Origin: Echiichthys vipera
Lineage: Eukaryota; Chordata; Actinopteri; Perciformes; Trachinidae
DNA length: 64,000 bases
Direction of reading: 5' to 3'
NCBI GenBank assembly: GCA_963691815.1
Contig: OY829646.1
Location: 21,254,194-21,318,193 of the forward strand
Part shown: one piece after another, positions 50,901 to 64,000 of the stretch
How positions within the stretch are numbered: the first letter of the stretch is position 1
Layout of the letters: every line of letters begins with the position of its first letter
Notes under the pieces: model-generated
What the model was told of the DNA's origin: nothing
Database searches by the model: none
What the model saw: only the letters and a program-made list of their open reading frames with translations
Made by a program: the position numbers and the translations under genes

Positions 50901-53624
50901 GTTCAATTAAGGGTTCTTTGTTTTTATAGTGTGTAAAAAAACATGTTATGTGTTAAAATAACTTAGCTCCCAGTTGATGACTCATACAGTAAGTTTAAAT
51001 ACACATAATGTGTTTATGTACAGTACTTACATGTACGCAGCACTGAAAATATGTAGAAGAGGGCAGACATAGGGCTCGGCCAAAGCGTGTCATGTTTCCA
51101 TACACTTGTCTTTTTTCATCCCATGTAGCTGAACAAAAGAAAGCCAATGAGTCACTGTCAAATGAAAATAGAGATGATAAAAGTAAATCAGCCTTTGCAG
51201 TGGTTTAACTAATCACAGTAGTATAATAGGGATTGTCCGGTGGTGTTCGTGGCAGCCATAATGATCACCAACAGCAGTTCATGTTATTCTCACAGCCACT
51301 TCATTCAAGGATTGAATTGTGGGTGTTATAAAGACACAACAAAACAACCAGTGGTACTATAGGAAAACTCATTGTTCCCTGTATTAATATCCTCAGTCAG
51401 ACTGGATGCTAAACTGGGATTTAGTCTTGAGTTGACCCACTAATCAAAAGTTACAAAGACCATATACCATTTGAAAAATACCACCAATTTCAATTGTGGT
51501 AAAGAAAATACGTATTAATCATCTCTCTCATAGTGCAATGGGTTCAAAATAATTGAAATTTAGAAAAATAAAAAAATTGGATTTTTTTTTTTTTTTAAAG
51601 TGTTTTTGTTCTACTTAAAAAAAAACAACTGGCCACTGAAAAAATATTTCATGATGACATTTTAAACACTAGATCTAAGGTCAGTACATGTTTATTTATT
51701 AAATCTGTAACAATCGGGGCATGGTGCATTTGTGATGAAAGTCTAACTTTTGCATGACGTTTACATGACCTTTCTTTCTTCTTTCCCTTTTAATGGTTGC
51801 TAGCGTTGAAGCCTTTCCAAACATACATATACTATTCATATTTTTAAACATGTTTCAAACCCATCACAAGGCCACGCTGCTTCTTTTAAAATACATATTG
51901 CAAGCATCATGTAATTGAATTTTAGTGTATGTAATTCATAAAGTTAGGACTTTGTAAGATTATTTTTCACATTGATAAATTACAAAGCCTCTGATGATTT
52001 ATGAATTTGGTTCCTAAAAATAGCAAGGCAGTCATACTGGATGTGCAGGTAGTTAACAGTACCAGTAGTCAGGTGTCTCAGCACAACCAGGTGGCAGCCA
52101 CATCTGTGAATATGACCAGGTTCAAGGCAGATTCAGAGACCTCCTCTCCCTCTACAATGTATATGAGAGGTTCAGTACCCACACACTCACTCCTTCAGAA
52201 TTAAACAGACGTCAGGGATCAATGAAGCTGCTTATTTTATCAGAGTGCGCTTTGCTCTTTCTATACATTTCTTTCTTTCTTTGTGGCAGAAAGTCTTAGC
52301 GTGCTTCAAATAGACATTAAGTGGATACCATGTCATTAGAGAGTTGTCCTTGAAAGACTGGCTGCAGGTTATGTTGGTAATGAGGTGGTCGGGACTTGCT
52401 GGGGTAATTTTATATGTCTGTAAATGGACCCAAACCAGGAGCCTGTGACTTAAATAACTGCAACACCATCTCTCAGAAGTCCCTTTGCACAAAAGATGTC
52501 AGTTAAAAAGAAAATGTAAGAGGGATTATAGCCTTTCAAAGTAGCATATGCTTTTCATATTTCTACAAATAAAACCCCAATATATGACCAAAATCACAGT
52601 TTCAATCCATAAATGTGTTACTGTCATTTAAAGTTAATTTTTATTTTAACTGAAATATAGAGCTGCAGGAGAGCAATGCACTGCTCACTTCCAATTAGGG
52701 TTAAGTCATCTACAGGGAACAACAATGATCTATATTCAGCTATTTGTATTTACATGTTGAATATTCTTGATTTAGCTCTCTAATATTTGCAGGTGCACAG
52801 GCCTTTTTGTCTTGATTCCCAAGAGAAGTTGTTGCTTTTCCAGCACTGTTAAAATAATTTGCAAAATCTATCACTCTAATGAAAGTTTACACTTTGTGAT
52901 TTACAGTAGATGCAATGACTTTGTTTTTCTGTTGTGTTACTAATATCATCATGCTGCAAAGCAGCTGTTCTACTGTGGGTCTATATACTCAGTAGAACTG
53001 AGTTATGTGGCATTTATTTGAAAATCTAATGATTTAAAATTTCCCTTCACTGCAGTGTATGGGCAAAGTATTTCAACAACTGTCATTTTCCAGAGCGTTT
53101 TAAAGGACTTGGCATTAGTGCACAGAAAGCTAAGAGCTAAGCTAATGTTTTTCCTTATGTAGCAACATTTATAGGGAATATAAATAAGTGCATCTGGAGT
53201 TTCCTGGAGCAACATGCTTACTGGGAGGGTGCTTATGAAAGTGTCTGTCATGAGATAGTAGAGTCAGACATTAACATCCTCCACTGTTTGTTCATCTGTA
53301 TGATAAATGACCTCCCTTTTAGCACAATTAATAATGTAATTTAATAGGATGAGCAGGAGTAAAGGCCTTGGCATAGAACTCTGTTGCCTTTTCTGTGCCA
53401 CGGCACACTATGTTTAGATATTTTAGTTTTGTCTCTTGTGGTTACAGTGTTTTGATCCATGGGTTCTGCCTGTAGAATCTATTTGCATGCAAATTTTTAC
53501 ATTTCCCTACGCATCAAACGTTTAATATGATACATGTACTGTTTCACCAGACGGACAAGGTGAGAGTGAATCTCGCTCAGAATGAATCTACTTGTGCTTT
53601 TGTGATTGTTTGTATGCATCAGTA
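47941..53624. other. Intergenic DNA downstream of maf
   Basis: No exon or RNA gene recognised. It contains imperfect (TG)n near 48498-48522, a poly(G) run at 48808-48824, a CTCF-like core AGGGGGCGCTG at 48853-48863 and a poly(T) near 51580-51596. Confidence 0.45.
48808..48824. repeat. Poly(G) tract, 17 bp
   Basis: Uninterrupted G run. Confidence 0.9.
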
Positions 53625-55567
<1,943 letters not shown>

Positions 55568-55578
55568 TTGGTGTGTAT

Positions 55579-55611
55579 CCCCAAAGCAATTTCAGTCAAA
55601 AGCAACTGGAC
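55579..55611 (+). mobile_element. 33-bp mini-insertion flanked by 11-bp direct repeats
   Basis: The sequence from CCCCAAAGCAATTTCAGTC to CAACTGGAC lies between two perfect copies of TTGGTGTGTAT (55568-55578 and 55612-55622). The insert is the core of a common teleost repeat also present at 60243-60277. The direct repeats look like a target-site duplication. Confidence 0.65.
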
Positions 55612-55622
55612 TTGGTGTGTAT

Positions 55623-58600
55623 GTTATGAAGGTAGGCACACCTCAGGGGTTCACCATGCAAAAAGACACTGGAGTTCAGAGTTCAGCAGGGAGTTCAAGG
55701 ACCCTGAATATGCTGACAAAGATAAAACCATCATGTGTGTGTGTGTATGCACAGTAAGTGTGTGGGAGACGCTGTGTGAAAGAGAGCAGAGTGTAAATAT
55801 AGATTGGGGATGCAGTGTGTGTGTCTGAATGTGTAAATATGTTTGATCATGCTGTAACAAGTAGGCAAGACCCCCAACCATGTGGCCAGTGTATGTCAGG
55901 GTGGTTTAGGTGAAACTTAGAGACACACGCACCACATCTAGTCACAACAATCCATTTTCAATGTCTTTTGCTTCCCTATATCAGTGCTGTTCATCAGGGC
56001 AGTAAATGATGTTGAATGTTTTTCCAAATGGTTTTGTTTCCCCATCGCTTCTCACTCAGCCCTTCCCACAGTTGCGTGCTAGCGGTAACGCTTGATCGGA
56101 GGCTCTTCTATCACAGAGAGCTCTATTTCTGGATGCCAGGATGTTGGTCTCAGTCATTGAGGGCAGATGAAATCGATCCAGATTGACCTGTCATTCGGAG
56201 GAGAAAATGAATGAGATAGAGGAGGGGTGCAGAGGCCATAGGGAAAGGGGGGGGGGGGGGGGGGGGGCAGTGAAGAAGTACAAAAACAACCTCCTGCTCC
56301 ATATGGGTCAAAAGTCGAGGGCTGATTTATTCAAGACAGGGCGTTCTCTATCTCCCTCCCACCCCCCCCACCCCCCTGCTCCACCTGCCTCTCGAAAAGG
56401 AGTGAGAAACTGGAGACTGCTCAGAAGGAGCTGAGTATATTTAGCCTTGGTGACCAAAGACACTGTGGTCTAACTTTAAAGTTAAAAATACAGATATCCA
56501 TGTACAGTGAGAGGGGCACAGTTTTGCGTCATAATATGGCACCAAACGCAAGTTTCTCAGCTTGAACCGACTCAAAGAAAGATTGCAAAGCTGCTTGATG
56601 CTACAGACTGTACTTACTGGTCACATTCATTAGCGTTATCATTAGTACTACAAATGATTCAGTTCAAATGGGGAAGCACAAGCATGAAGCGTAAGCAAGA
56701 CACTCACATTTCACTGCTGATTGTGAGAATGATGCTTTTCTTGCAACAAGAGAAAGAAAGAAAGACAGGGGAAGAGTTATGGCTGCATTTGTATGTGAAG
56801 AATTTAGCCCAGTGTGTTTGGGCAGAGCTCCACTTTGCTAATTATTTTCCCGTGGCAGAGTTCTCAGCATGGCACTCCTCTATCGCTCTGAGAAGAGAGG
56901 CTCAAAGGTAAGTGCTTAGTCAGCCCTGCTCTGGGTGTGAGATACTGTTGGGTCTCTGGTGGACTGCTGGGGAGGTGGAGCGGCATGGGACAGAGCCATC
57001 ACAAGGGCGAAGGCTTTGAGGAGAGGGCAGGCCCATCATCACCCATCATTGAAAGAAAGGGGAGTAAAATACTACCGTCGGAGACAGCGAGAAAAAGCTC
57101 TGTATTGTGTCTGCCTCAATCCTCATCATCATGTGGCAATATCACTGTTAGAGCTGGTAGTCTACACAACCCAGTCACTGTGGGCATATATGTTAAAAAA
57201 GTCTCGAGCTGCAGGATCCCCTCATTAGTAATTAGCAAATGAATGGACTTAAAACCTAAAAACACATCATCGTCAGTTTCTATGCGGTCTTGATCTCCAT
57301 GCTAATCCCTCAATTAGTCCAGAGGAAAATGTCTGCGTTCTGTTTCCCTCCTGCCTCTCTATTTATACTCCAATGTCAAACTTGTCTTTCTTTCTATCTC
57401 TTTTTAGAGTGACACACAACTCCTCCTCTTCTGTTTGCCCTGCTATCCTCCAAATGACTCTCCTCCTCCTCCTCCTAAGCAAACTTAGCTTCCTTCCCCT
57501 TGCCTCTGTAACCAACGTCACCCCCCCCCCCCTGCCGCCTCACACTGCACCTGCTTCTCTCTCCCGCCTACTGCTCCCTCTCCCAACGTTACTTTCCCCC
57601 TCCTCTCCTCCTCCAATCCTATTCTCCCCCTCGTTAGCTTGATGAATGGCTTCACTGCAGGGAAAGTGCTGATTTTCATCCCTCTGTCTGATTTCTGCTG
57701 GCTGTTATTAATTTCAAACACTCAGAGAAAAGCAAGTGAGTCAATAAATAAGGAAATGAACACACTTCATCCTGCCATATAGCAGCTCTCACAGTCATTC
57801 ACCCAGGATGCGGATCCTCTGTGGAGGCTGGGCCTGCATTTATACTGATAAAGTTCAGTACCGCTCTTGAATCACAACATGTTTCAGTATTTTTTTAAAT
57901 CGGGAATAAAAGTCAGCCAGCGCCACTGCATCATATCGAATGTTTCTAGAGTATTTTAAGTATCTTGATTCACTCAGACAAACAGGACCAGAGGGAAGCA
58001 CAATGCTACAAAGTAAATAGCTTCAGAGACCTGCAGTGTCCTGTCTCATCTTTCATCTTTCACACCGGTGGACCATTTTCCCTATATAAGTATACAGAGA
58101 GTGACAATGGGAAAAGATAGAGAGAAGATGCATGGTTAAAGAGAGGCAATGAGAAGCAGCAGCCTAACAGAGTTATCGATGTACATTAAACGATGATGTC
58201 CACGCAGTGTGGCCGGGACTATACATCTAAGTGCACATTATTTACATTGCTGGCTTAATTCATTGTGCTTGCCTGTTAACATCAAACACAAATAGCCTCT
58301 GAGACGAAAAGATTCTTTTACTTTTGTGCTGTCAGATAGGCACGCTTGCACCAAAAGTTGTTATTCTCTATTTTATGTATTTAATTAAAATGAGTTAGGA
58401 TGTCTAATCAAAACAGGATCTCCATAATGCATGCACAGACACAGGAATTAAAGGCTGAGATATCATCAGGCTGTTTACAAAGTGTTAAGACAAACAAGCT
58501 GGTGTAGTATCCTATTAATACATGTCTGAGACACATACACATGTCCTCAGTTGTGTGGTGTGTGATCTGCAGCGACAAAGCTTATGTTTCCCTTGGCTCA

Positions 58601-59911
58601 GGCAATTATAAACAATCAAACAATTACCAGACAATATTTGGTATCACATTAATAAACATACAGGTTTTATTAAGGCCAAGACTTCCTTAATTTGCTGTTA
58701 CATCTCTGACACCTCACTTATTTATTGAATTCAGTTTCCTAAAACTGTCCTACTGAATCAGTGTGAAGCGCAAATATGTTTCTGTAAAACAGTGATTATA
58801 TAAGATATACACAGCGTGTATATCGAGTACACACCTCATGCTAGGTGTAGTGTGGGGGGATAAAAGCACTGCCCGTTGACCTTTAAATGTCCCATGTTTT
58901 AAAAAGTGAGATTTCCATGTCTTTTTTTTATTATAAAGCAGGTCGAGGTGCTATATACATAATGTGAAAGTATCACAACCCTCAATTCACAGAGAAATGC
59001 ACACAACCTGTATTCAGAAACTGTGCCTTTAAACCATAAATAGGATATAAAATGGATGTAGCTTCTACGTCAATGTCAATTGTTTCAAGCTGATCCAATC
59101 GCCCTCGCCTATGTGAGTCGCCAAATTTTTTGATTTTGACTCTGCCTTATTTCCTCTTACCAAAAAAGGGCATTGGTGTGACGTTGGGGAGAAGGAGATA
59201 CGCCCACCTAGCTGACGTACACCGAATTAGCAACCAATAGCACAACCACCCAGGATCTAGGCTAAGAGCACATGCTACTAGATGTGGGAGTCAATGTTGA
59301 GATTTCTTCCGGGACAGGGGAGAAAAGGGGGTAATTATTATTATTTTTTTTCTAATATGCACGGAGGCTGTGGTTTTCTTTTGGGAGCTAGACAGGGTGA
59401 GAGTGAAAATCCACTCCTGTGTCAGTATTGGAGAACATGTTGATGCGAAGAACACACTGGATCCGGGAGTCAAGTCAGCCAACATTTATGTTATGTGATT
59501 TAAACCGATATTCAACATAGTACCATGCCCATAGACTGTAAAACACTGACCCTCAAGGCCCGACCCTCCCAGTGCTCCAGATTAGCATCTAGTGTATAGA
59601 TCGTAAGCTATATTGCAAGTCATAGTGCAAGTGTGACTATTTAATTAGCTGGCATAACAGCTAACAAGTTGTGCTCCTAAACCATCTGTTAGTACAGTTG
59701 ATCGAAGAGCAAACCATCTTGTCACTTATGGTAACACCACCACACATATGACCCCAGTCCAGGTCAAGATGACAGAGTTAGCATGCTTATCCTGACAATT
59801 AGCCTTGTGAGGGCCAGTGGCTAGCTGTCACTCAAGAGGACACGCCGCTAATTTTTCATAAACTTTAACCTCCAGTAGAATAAAAGCTAGCCTGGTACAA
59901 AAAAATCAACT
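55623..59911. other. Intergenic DNA, homopolymer tracts
   Basis: It holds poly(G) at 56247-56267 and poly(C) at 57521-57532. Open frames near 56.5-57.2 kb show no family motif. The stretch 57170-57330 is non-repetitive with AT-rich homeodomain-like cores (CATTAGTAATTAGC), a possible regulatory element. Confidence 0.4.
56247..56267. repeat. Poly(G) tract, 21 bp
   Basis: Uninterrupted G run, potential G-quadruplex and assembly-sensitive site. Confidence 0.92.
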
Positions 59912-60056
59912 CCCTCAGTGTTGTCATGGAGATATGACCTAAACATACAGACTAGAATGGTTTATTGTGCCAGGCCTTAAATAGGTTTAGTTATGCTGTG
60001 AAAACGGCCTATTTAAAATGGGGGTCAATGAGAAATTGCTCTATTATGCAACCTGT
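59912..60056 (-). repeat. Dispersed repeat, copy B (inverted partner of 24818)
   Basis: Reverse complement of 24818-24960 over about 145 bp with scattered substitutions. The flanks differ. Family not recognised. Confidence 0.85.
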
Positions 60057-60207
60057 CCCTAATGGCAAATCAGCAAACTATACAAATAGTAGGTAGAAAG
60101 TACTGCTACTGTACAGTCCCGTTACACTTATTCCCCGGCTGCACTCACAGTGTAGAGACGCAGAGCGCGCAGATGTAGAAGACCTGGAAACACTGACCAA
60201 TCAGAGC

Positions 60208-60322
60208 CTGTGAATGTTCTCATTTGTCCAGGTCAGCGTTATTCCCAAAGCAATTTCGGTCAAAAGCAACTGGACTTGGTTATTTGTCGAGGAAGACGTT
60301 TTATCTCTCATCCAAGAGGCTG
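60208..60322 (+). mobile_element. 115-bp mini-insertion flanked by perfect 15-bp direct repeats
   Basis: The 115 bases are bounded by CTGACCAATCAGAGC at 60193-60207 and again at 60323-60337, with no mismatch. The insert holds the same core as the 33-bp insertion at 55579 (CAAAGCAATTTCGGTCAAAA) followed by an AGACGTTTTATCTCTCATCC segment. I recognise this as a widespread teleost repeat but cannot assign its class. Confidence 0.75.
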
Positions 60323-60608
60323 CTGACCAATCAGAGCAGATGAGGCTTTTTAGGTTTGGGGGCACTAAAACAGAGTGTTTATATAGGTATAAACAGGTAT
60401 ATTCAGACATTTAAGTTTGAAAATGTCCGTATCTTTAGTTTATGTGTATCAAAGATGTAGTGTGTTTAATTTTATTCAGTCAGTACTGCACTAAACTCAA
60501 TTTCAGCATCCAAAGTATTATTTGTGCCAAGTGTTTCGGTTTGGCGACACTGGCAAGTAATGGATTTGCAGAGGTCGCGTCAGTAGACTGCATGTAGGAT
60601 GAAATACA

Positions 60609-61265
60609 GGGCCTCATGCAAGAACATTTAAGTGTTCTTATCTTAACTTTCTCTTACTTGTTTTCATACGGTAGGTGTCTAAGAGTGTGCCACATCAGAT
60701 TTCTTAACTTCTGATTACTGTGTAAATGACCAGTGTAAACATGATGATTACAACCTGTGCGTAAATGAGCGAGCATTTAAAAATCATATGTCATGTCATT
60801 CATTTTTAAATGTAAGCAGTGTAATATAAAAATGAGATTTATCTCCCTCTGATCCCACTCTTATAATCCATGTCAAAATGTTGTTATAATATTGTCAATT
60901 TAAATTAATAACTATAGGCTAATGGAAGAAATATATTATCATTTGAATTGTCATAAAAAGAGTAAAAAAAAACAAACATATGACTCAAACATAAAAATGA
61001 AGTGTAATTTATATGTGATTTTTAAAACTCAAAATTGCTTCAAAGTAATGAAATATACAATACATTTGTGAAAAACTGAGCTTTGGATAACAGCAGAAAA
61101 ATGCACATAACTTCAACAACAGGTCTGGACTATTTGTAAATTGTGTTCGTACCTAAGATAAAATTCCAAAATATGACAAAATTAGTGAATGCAGCATGTT
61201 TTCCTAAATCACTCATATAGGGCACTTAAGAATTAATCTATTTGTACAGTTCTTGCATGAGGCCC
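60609..61265. mobile_element. MITE with perfect 17-bp terminal inverted repeats
   Basis: It begins GGGCCTCATGCAAGAAC and ends with the exact reverse complement at 61249-61265. The 657-bp interior is AT-rich and has no coding capacity. The GGGCCT-type terminus resembles the Harbinger element at 5471, so a non-autonomous Harbinger relative is likely. No clear target duplication is seen. Confidence 0.75.
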
Positions 61266-63543
61266 ATTGTTAGGGAAGAAAAATACAAATTTATAGTTTC
61301 AAAGAGCATTTCAAGACTTTGTAAAAGACGTGCCCGGTGACAAAGAAAAAAATACAGTAAATCTAACACTGGTACAAAATTTACACTGCTGTAAATATCC
61401 CATTGAGTTTCTGCCATTCCTCATTTAATCTGTGAATGAATAAAATATTCTGAAAGCTGAATGCCAAGACACCCGCATTTTGACTTTATAGAGTGGTAGG
61501 AGAGAGAATGAGAGCGGAGGAGACGAGAGGAGAGGAGAGGAGAGGAGAGGAGACTGTAGTAGCTGCAGGGGCAGTGGAGCCTGTTTGTCTGCTTCATGGC
61601 TGTAAGCGCAGACATAACTATTGTGTTTACAAGGCTTAGTTGCTCTTACTGTTAAATTATTGGGGTGGGGGCGTGTTAAAGGAGGAGGAACAGAGGGAAT
61701 GGGTGGTGGGGGTAAATATTTGTCCCTCTCTCTCATAGTTCTGGCTAACCAGGCTGAGGAATGCTCTTTGCATTTTATAATTATAGAGTTTGGGTAGTGT
61801 CACCCTCAGAGAGTACATGGCCTCAGAGACCTGGCAGCGGAGGGCTTTCTGCAGACACAATGTAGTGACTGGAAGGCTTAAAGTATGGAAGGCTGAGAAG
61901 CATCACACTTCTGCATGTCAATACTGTACTGAGGTGGCACATTAATGTGTCGTGAGGTTACTCTCTGAAGTGCAACATAGGCAAGTTAGGTCAGAACATG
62001 CTGTCAACTCAGCTGGTCTCCTCATCTGGTCACCTCACTGTCATCTTTTTGCTGCCTTGGAAGGGTGTGTGACCCCTGGGAATGAATGTTGTGGCAGAGA
62101 TAAAAACATGAATCAACAGACCCACAGTCCTACAGTTTGCTCACTCTTTCTCAGAACTAAGCACACTGTCTCTTCTCCTCCAACCTCTCTATTGAATGCA
62201 ATGCACTTTGGATTTTTCCCCCCTCTCTGTGACCTGGCCATTAAAGGAGAGCGATGAGTTCACAGCTGATAGTCTCTGGTTGCGAGGAGCGGAGAGCAGG
62301 GTAGGATGACATTATCGGAAGCGGCTGCATATAGATACTAAAAAAAAGAAGAAGACACAAACAGAAAGAGAATACTATGGCGCACTTCTCTCAGTATAAA
62401 CTTGTGTCTGCTTGGATTACACTAATGACCCCTGACAAACCATAATAAGACACATGCATCTCTATGGACACTAGCCATGACCAAAGGAATGGCACTGTGT
62501 TTACTTTCCAATTTCTGCTGTAAGAGACTCTTAGCAAAAAGTAAAACATCATTAGTTTCCTGTTGTGTCCTTAAACCAATAGGTCATGGTAGAAAAAAAG
62601 GGATAGTTAATGCATTCTCAATACAAACCAGTATGCCACAACTATCATTAGAGGGAGGGATGTGAAAGGAGGGTGATGGAGAGGGACAAAGCTTTCCCTC
62701 CATCCCTGCGGCTGAAGTGGAATAGTTGTGGTGACGGGTTGTGACAGCTGAGGGAGCAAGGGACCAAGAGGGGAGTATCACTCCAAAATCCCCAGGAAAC
62801 AGAGAGGAGGGAAGAGTAATTTAGGATGAAGCGTCTGCCGTAGCCTCTCTCAGGCCTGGTCTGTTTCTGCTGTCTCTCTCACTTTTGGACACACATACAG
62901 AATCACATGTTTTGGGTACTAGATATTTACTTTATTAACTCTCTCACTACATCACCATAATGATTTAGCCAATAATTATAAATGCTGCTTCTTGTCCAGA
63001 TCTCTGGGTCAAAATTAGACATACGTCAAACACATACGCCACCCCAGAATTAGATGCACAAAGGACGAGCACACTGAATCTCATTTCCTTCCCCCGTCTC
63101 TTGATAGTATCCCTAATAGACCTCTCTCCCAGTGGCACACTGCTGTTGCAACATTCACCTACTATTCCTTTAATGAGATGTCAGTGCTGCGGTGTGTATG
63201 TGTCGGTATGAGTGTGCATCTGTGTGTGCCTGAGAAAGAAAGATGTTAGCGATCCTTGTGGCCCTGTTTATCTCCACCCTTGTGTTGGAGTAGAGGGAGG
63301 TCAGAGGCAGGGCTGCATGTATCCATCTCCATTCCCACGGCTGCTGTCTCACAGGCACAGTGGTCACAGGAGGATGAAAAGACTATGGATTTTTTCTCCT
63401 CCTCCCTACACTCACCAGAGCAGGAAGATTAGACAGAAGATGAGCGCAGCCTGGCCCATTCAAAGCAGCTTTAAGCCCGACACTGGAGGCATCTGACCCG
63501 AGCTCTCTGGTTCACGGAGCACAAGTGCACACAAGACATGTGT

Positions 63544-63545
<2 letters not shown>
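61266..63545. other. Intergenic DNA, nothing recognised
   Basis: A short purine-rich (AGGAG)n tract lies at about 61524-61552. No exon, RNA gene or repeat family identified. Confidence 0.5.
61524..61552. repeat. (GAGAG)n purine-rich minisatellite
   Basis: About five GAGGA units in a row. Confidence 0.9.

Positions 63546-63608
<63 letters not shown>
63546..63608. repeat. (AC)n microsatellite
   Basis: AC units with one AAC interruption near 63595. Confidence 0.97.
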
Positions 63609-63609
<1 letters not shown>

Positions 63610-64000
63610 ACTAAGGCACAATTTCTTGGTTCACTTTTCTGGTTCAAAGCTTGGTCATATAGTGCCTGGGTGTTAAACATCGACCTTACGACCTCTTTAT
63701 ATTAACACGCTTCAAGCACACACACTGGCCAACACGCATTAAACATTGACAGAAATAAGCACTTATACCCACTCACCAGCAGCCCCAGATGGAGGCTGAG
63801 AGTTGCATATGTATAAAAATATATTTGGAGGGAAAACTTGATAGACAATGAGGTGAAGTGAGTCAGGAGGGAAGAGCAGGGGAGCCATATAGGGGCGGGA
63901 TGGTGAGAGACAGATGGATTGATTCAGGCAAAGAGAAACAGGGATATAAAATTCAAAGCTCTGCTGTTCTCACTAGCAATTAAAATAATTCTGGTATATT
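63609..64000. other. Intergenic DNA, nothing recognised
   Basis: No feature identified up to the window edge. Confidence 0.55.

Noticed and set aside
56507..56911. 134-codon open frame as a gene
   Set aside because: No recognisable domain, no promoter or splice context, and the composition equals that of the surrounding intergenic DNA.

Overview
The window is genomic DNA of a teleost fish, probably a percomorph. The reasons are one intronless-in-CDS vertebrate transcription factor gene, very little other coding sequence, many long (CA)n, (TC)n and (TATC)n microsatellites, and fossils of teleost transposon families (Penelope-like/Neptune, CR1/L2-type LINEs, PIF/Harbinger, fold-back MITEs). 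No bacterial or organellar features are present.

The only intact protein gene I can support is maf (c-Maf), + strand, 45174-46145, encoding 323 residues. It has a promoter-like region just upstream (inverted CCAAT, CRE/MARE-like palindrome, weak TATA-like box), a 5' leader with three upstream ORFs, and an AT-rich 3' region with two candidate poly(A) signals. The stop codon overlaps a consensus splice donor, matching the known short/long isoform design of vertebrate MAF. About 44 kb upstream and 18 kb downstream form a gene desert in which I recognise no other gene. maf is a developmental regulator usually surrounded by long-range enhancers, so conserved noncoding elements are expected there, but they cannot be proven from one sequence.

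Layout. 1-1854: unremarkable. 1855-8130: a decayed minus-strand LINE broken up by three other elements: a Neptune-type Penelope fragment (~2690-3225), a Penelope-like GIY-YIG fragment flanked by ~200-bp inverted arms with an 11-bp target duplication (3558-4390), and a PIF/Harbinger element with a CAG target duplication (5471-7216). 11.3-12.1 kb: fold-back TTAA-type MITE. 14.0-15.9 kb: Harbinger Myb-like pseudogene, a LINE tail, an L2-type reverse transcriptase fragment and a dispersed repeat. 21.2-22.4 kb: long (TG)n and a transposon fossil with a Myb/SANT-like domain. 24.8 kb and 59.9 kb: inverted copies of one dispersed repeat. 32.5-33.0 kb: second fold-back MITE. 44.3-47.9 kb: the maf locus. 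53.6 kb: long (TG)n. 55.6 kb and 60.2 kb: two very short insertions sharing one core, each flanked by its own perfect direct repeat. 60.6-61.3 kb: MITE with 17-bp perfect terminal inverted repeats.

There is no multi-gene pathway here. The most interesting items are the layered transposon nest, the tiny insertions with target-site duplications, and the regulatory details around maf. Domain names rest on recognition of motifs, not on database searches.
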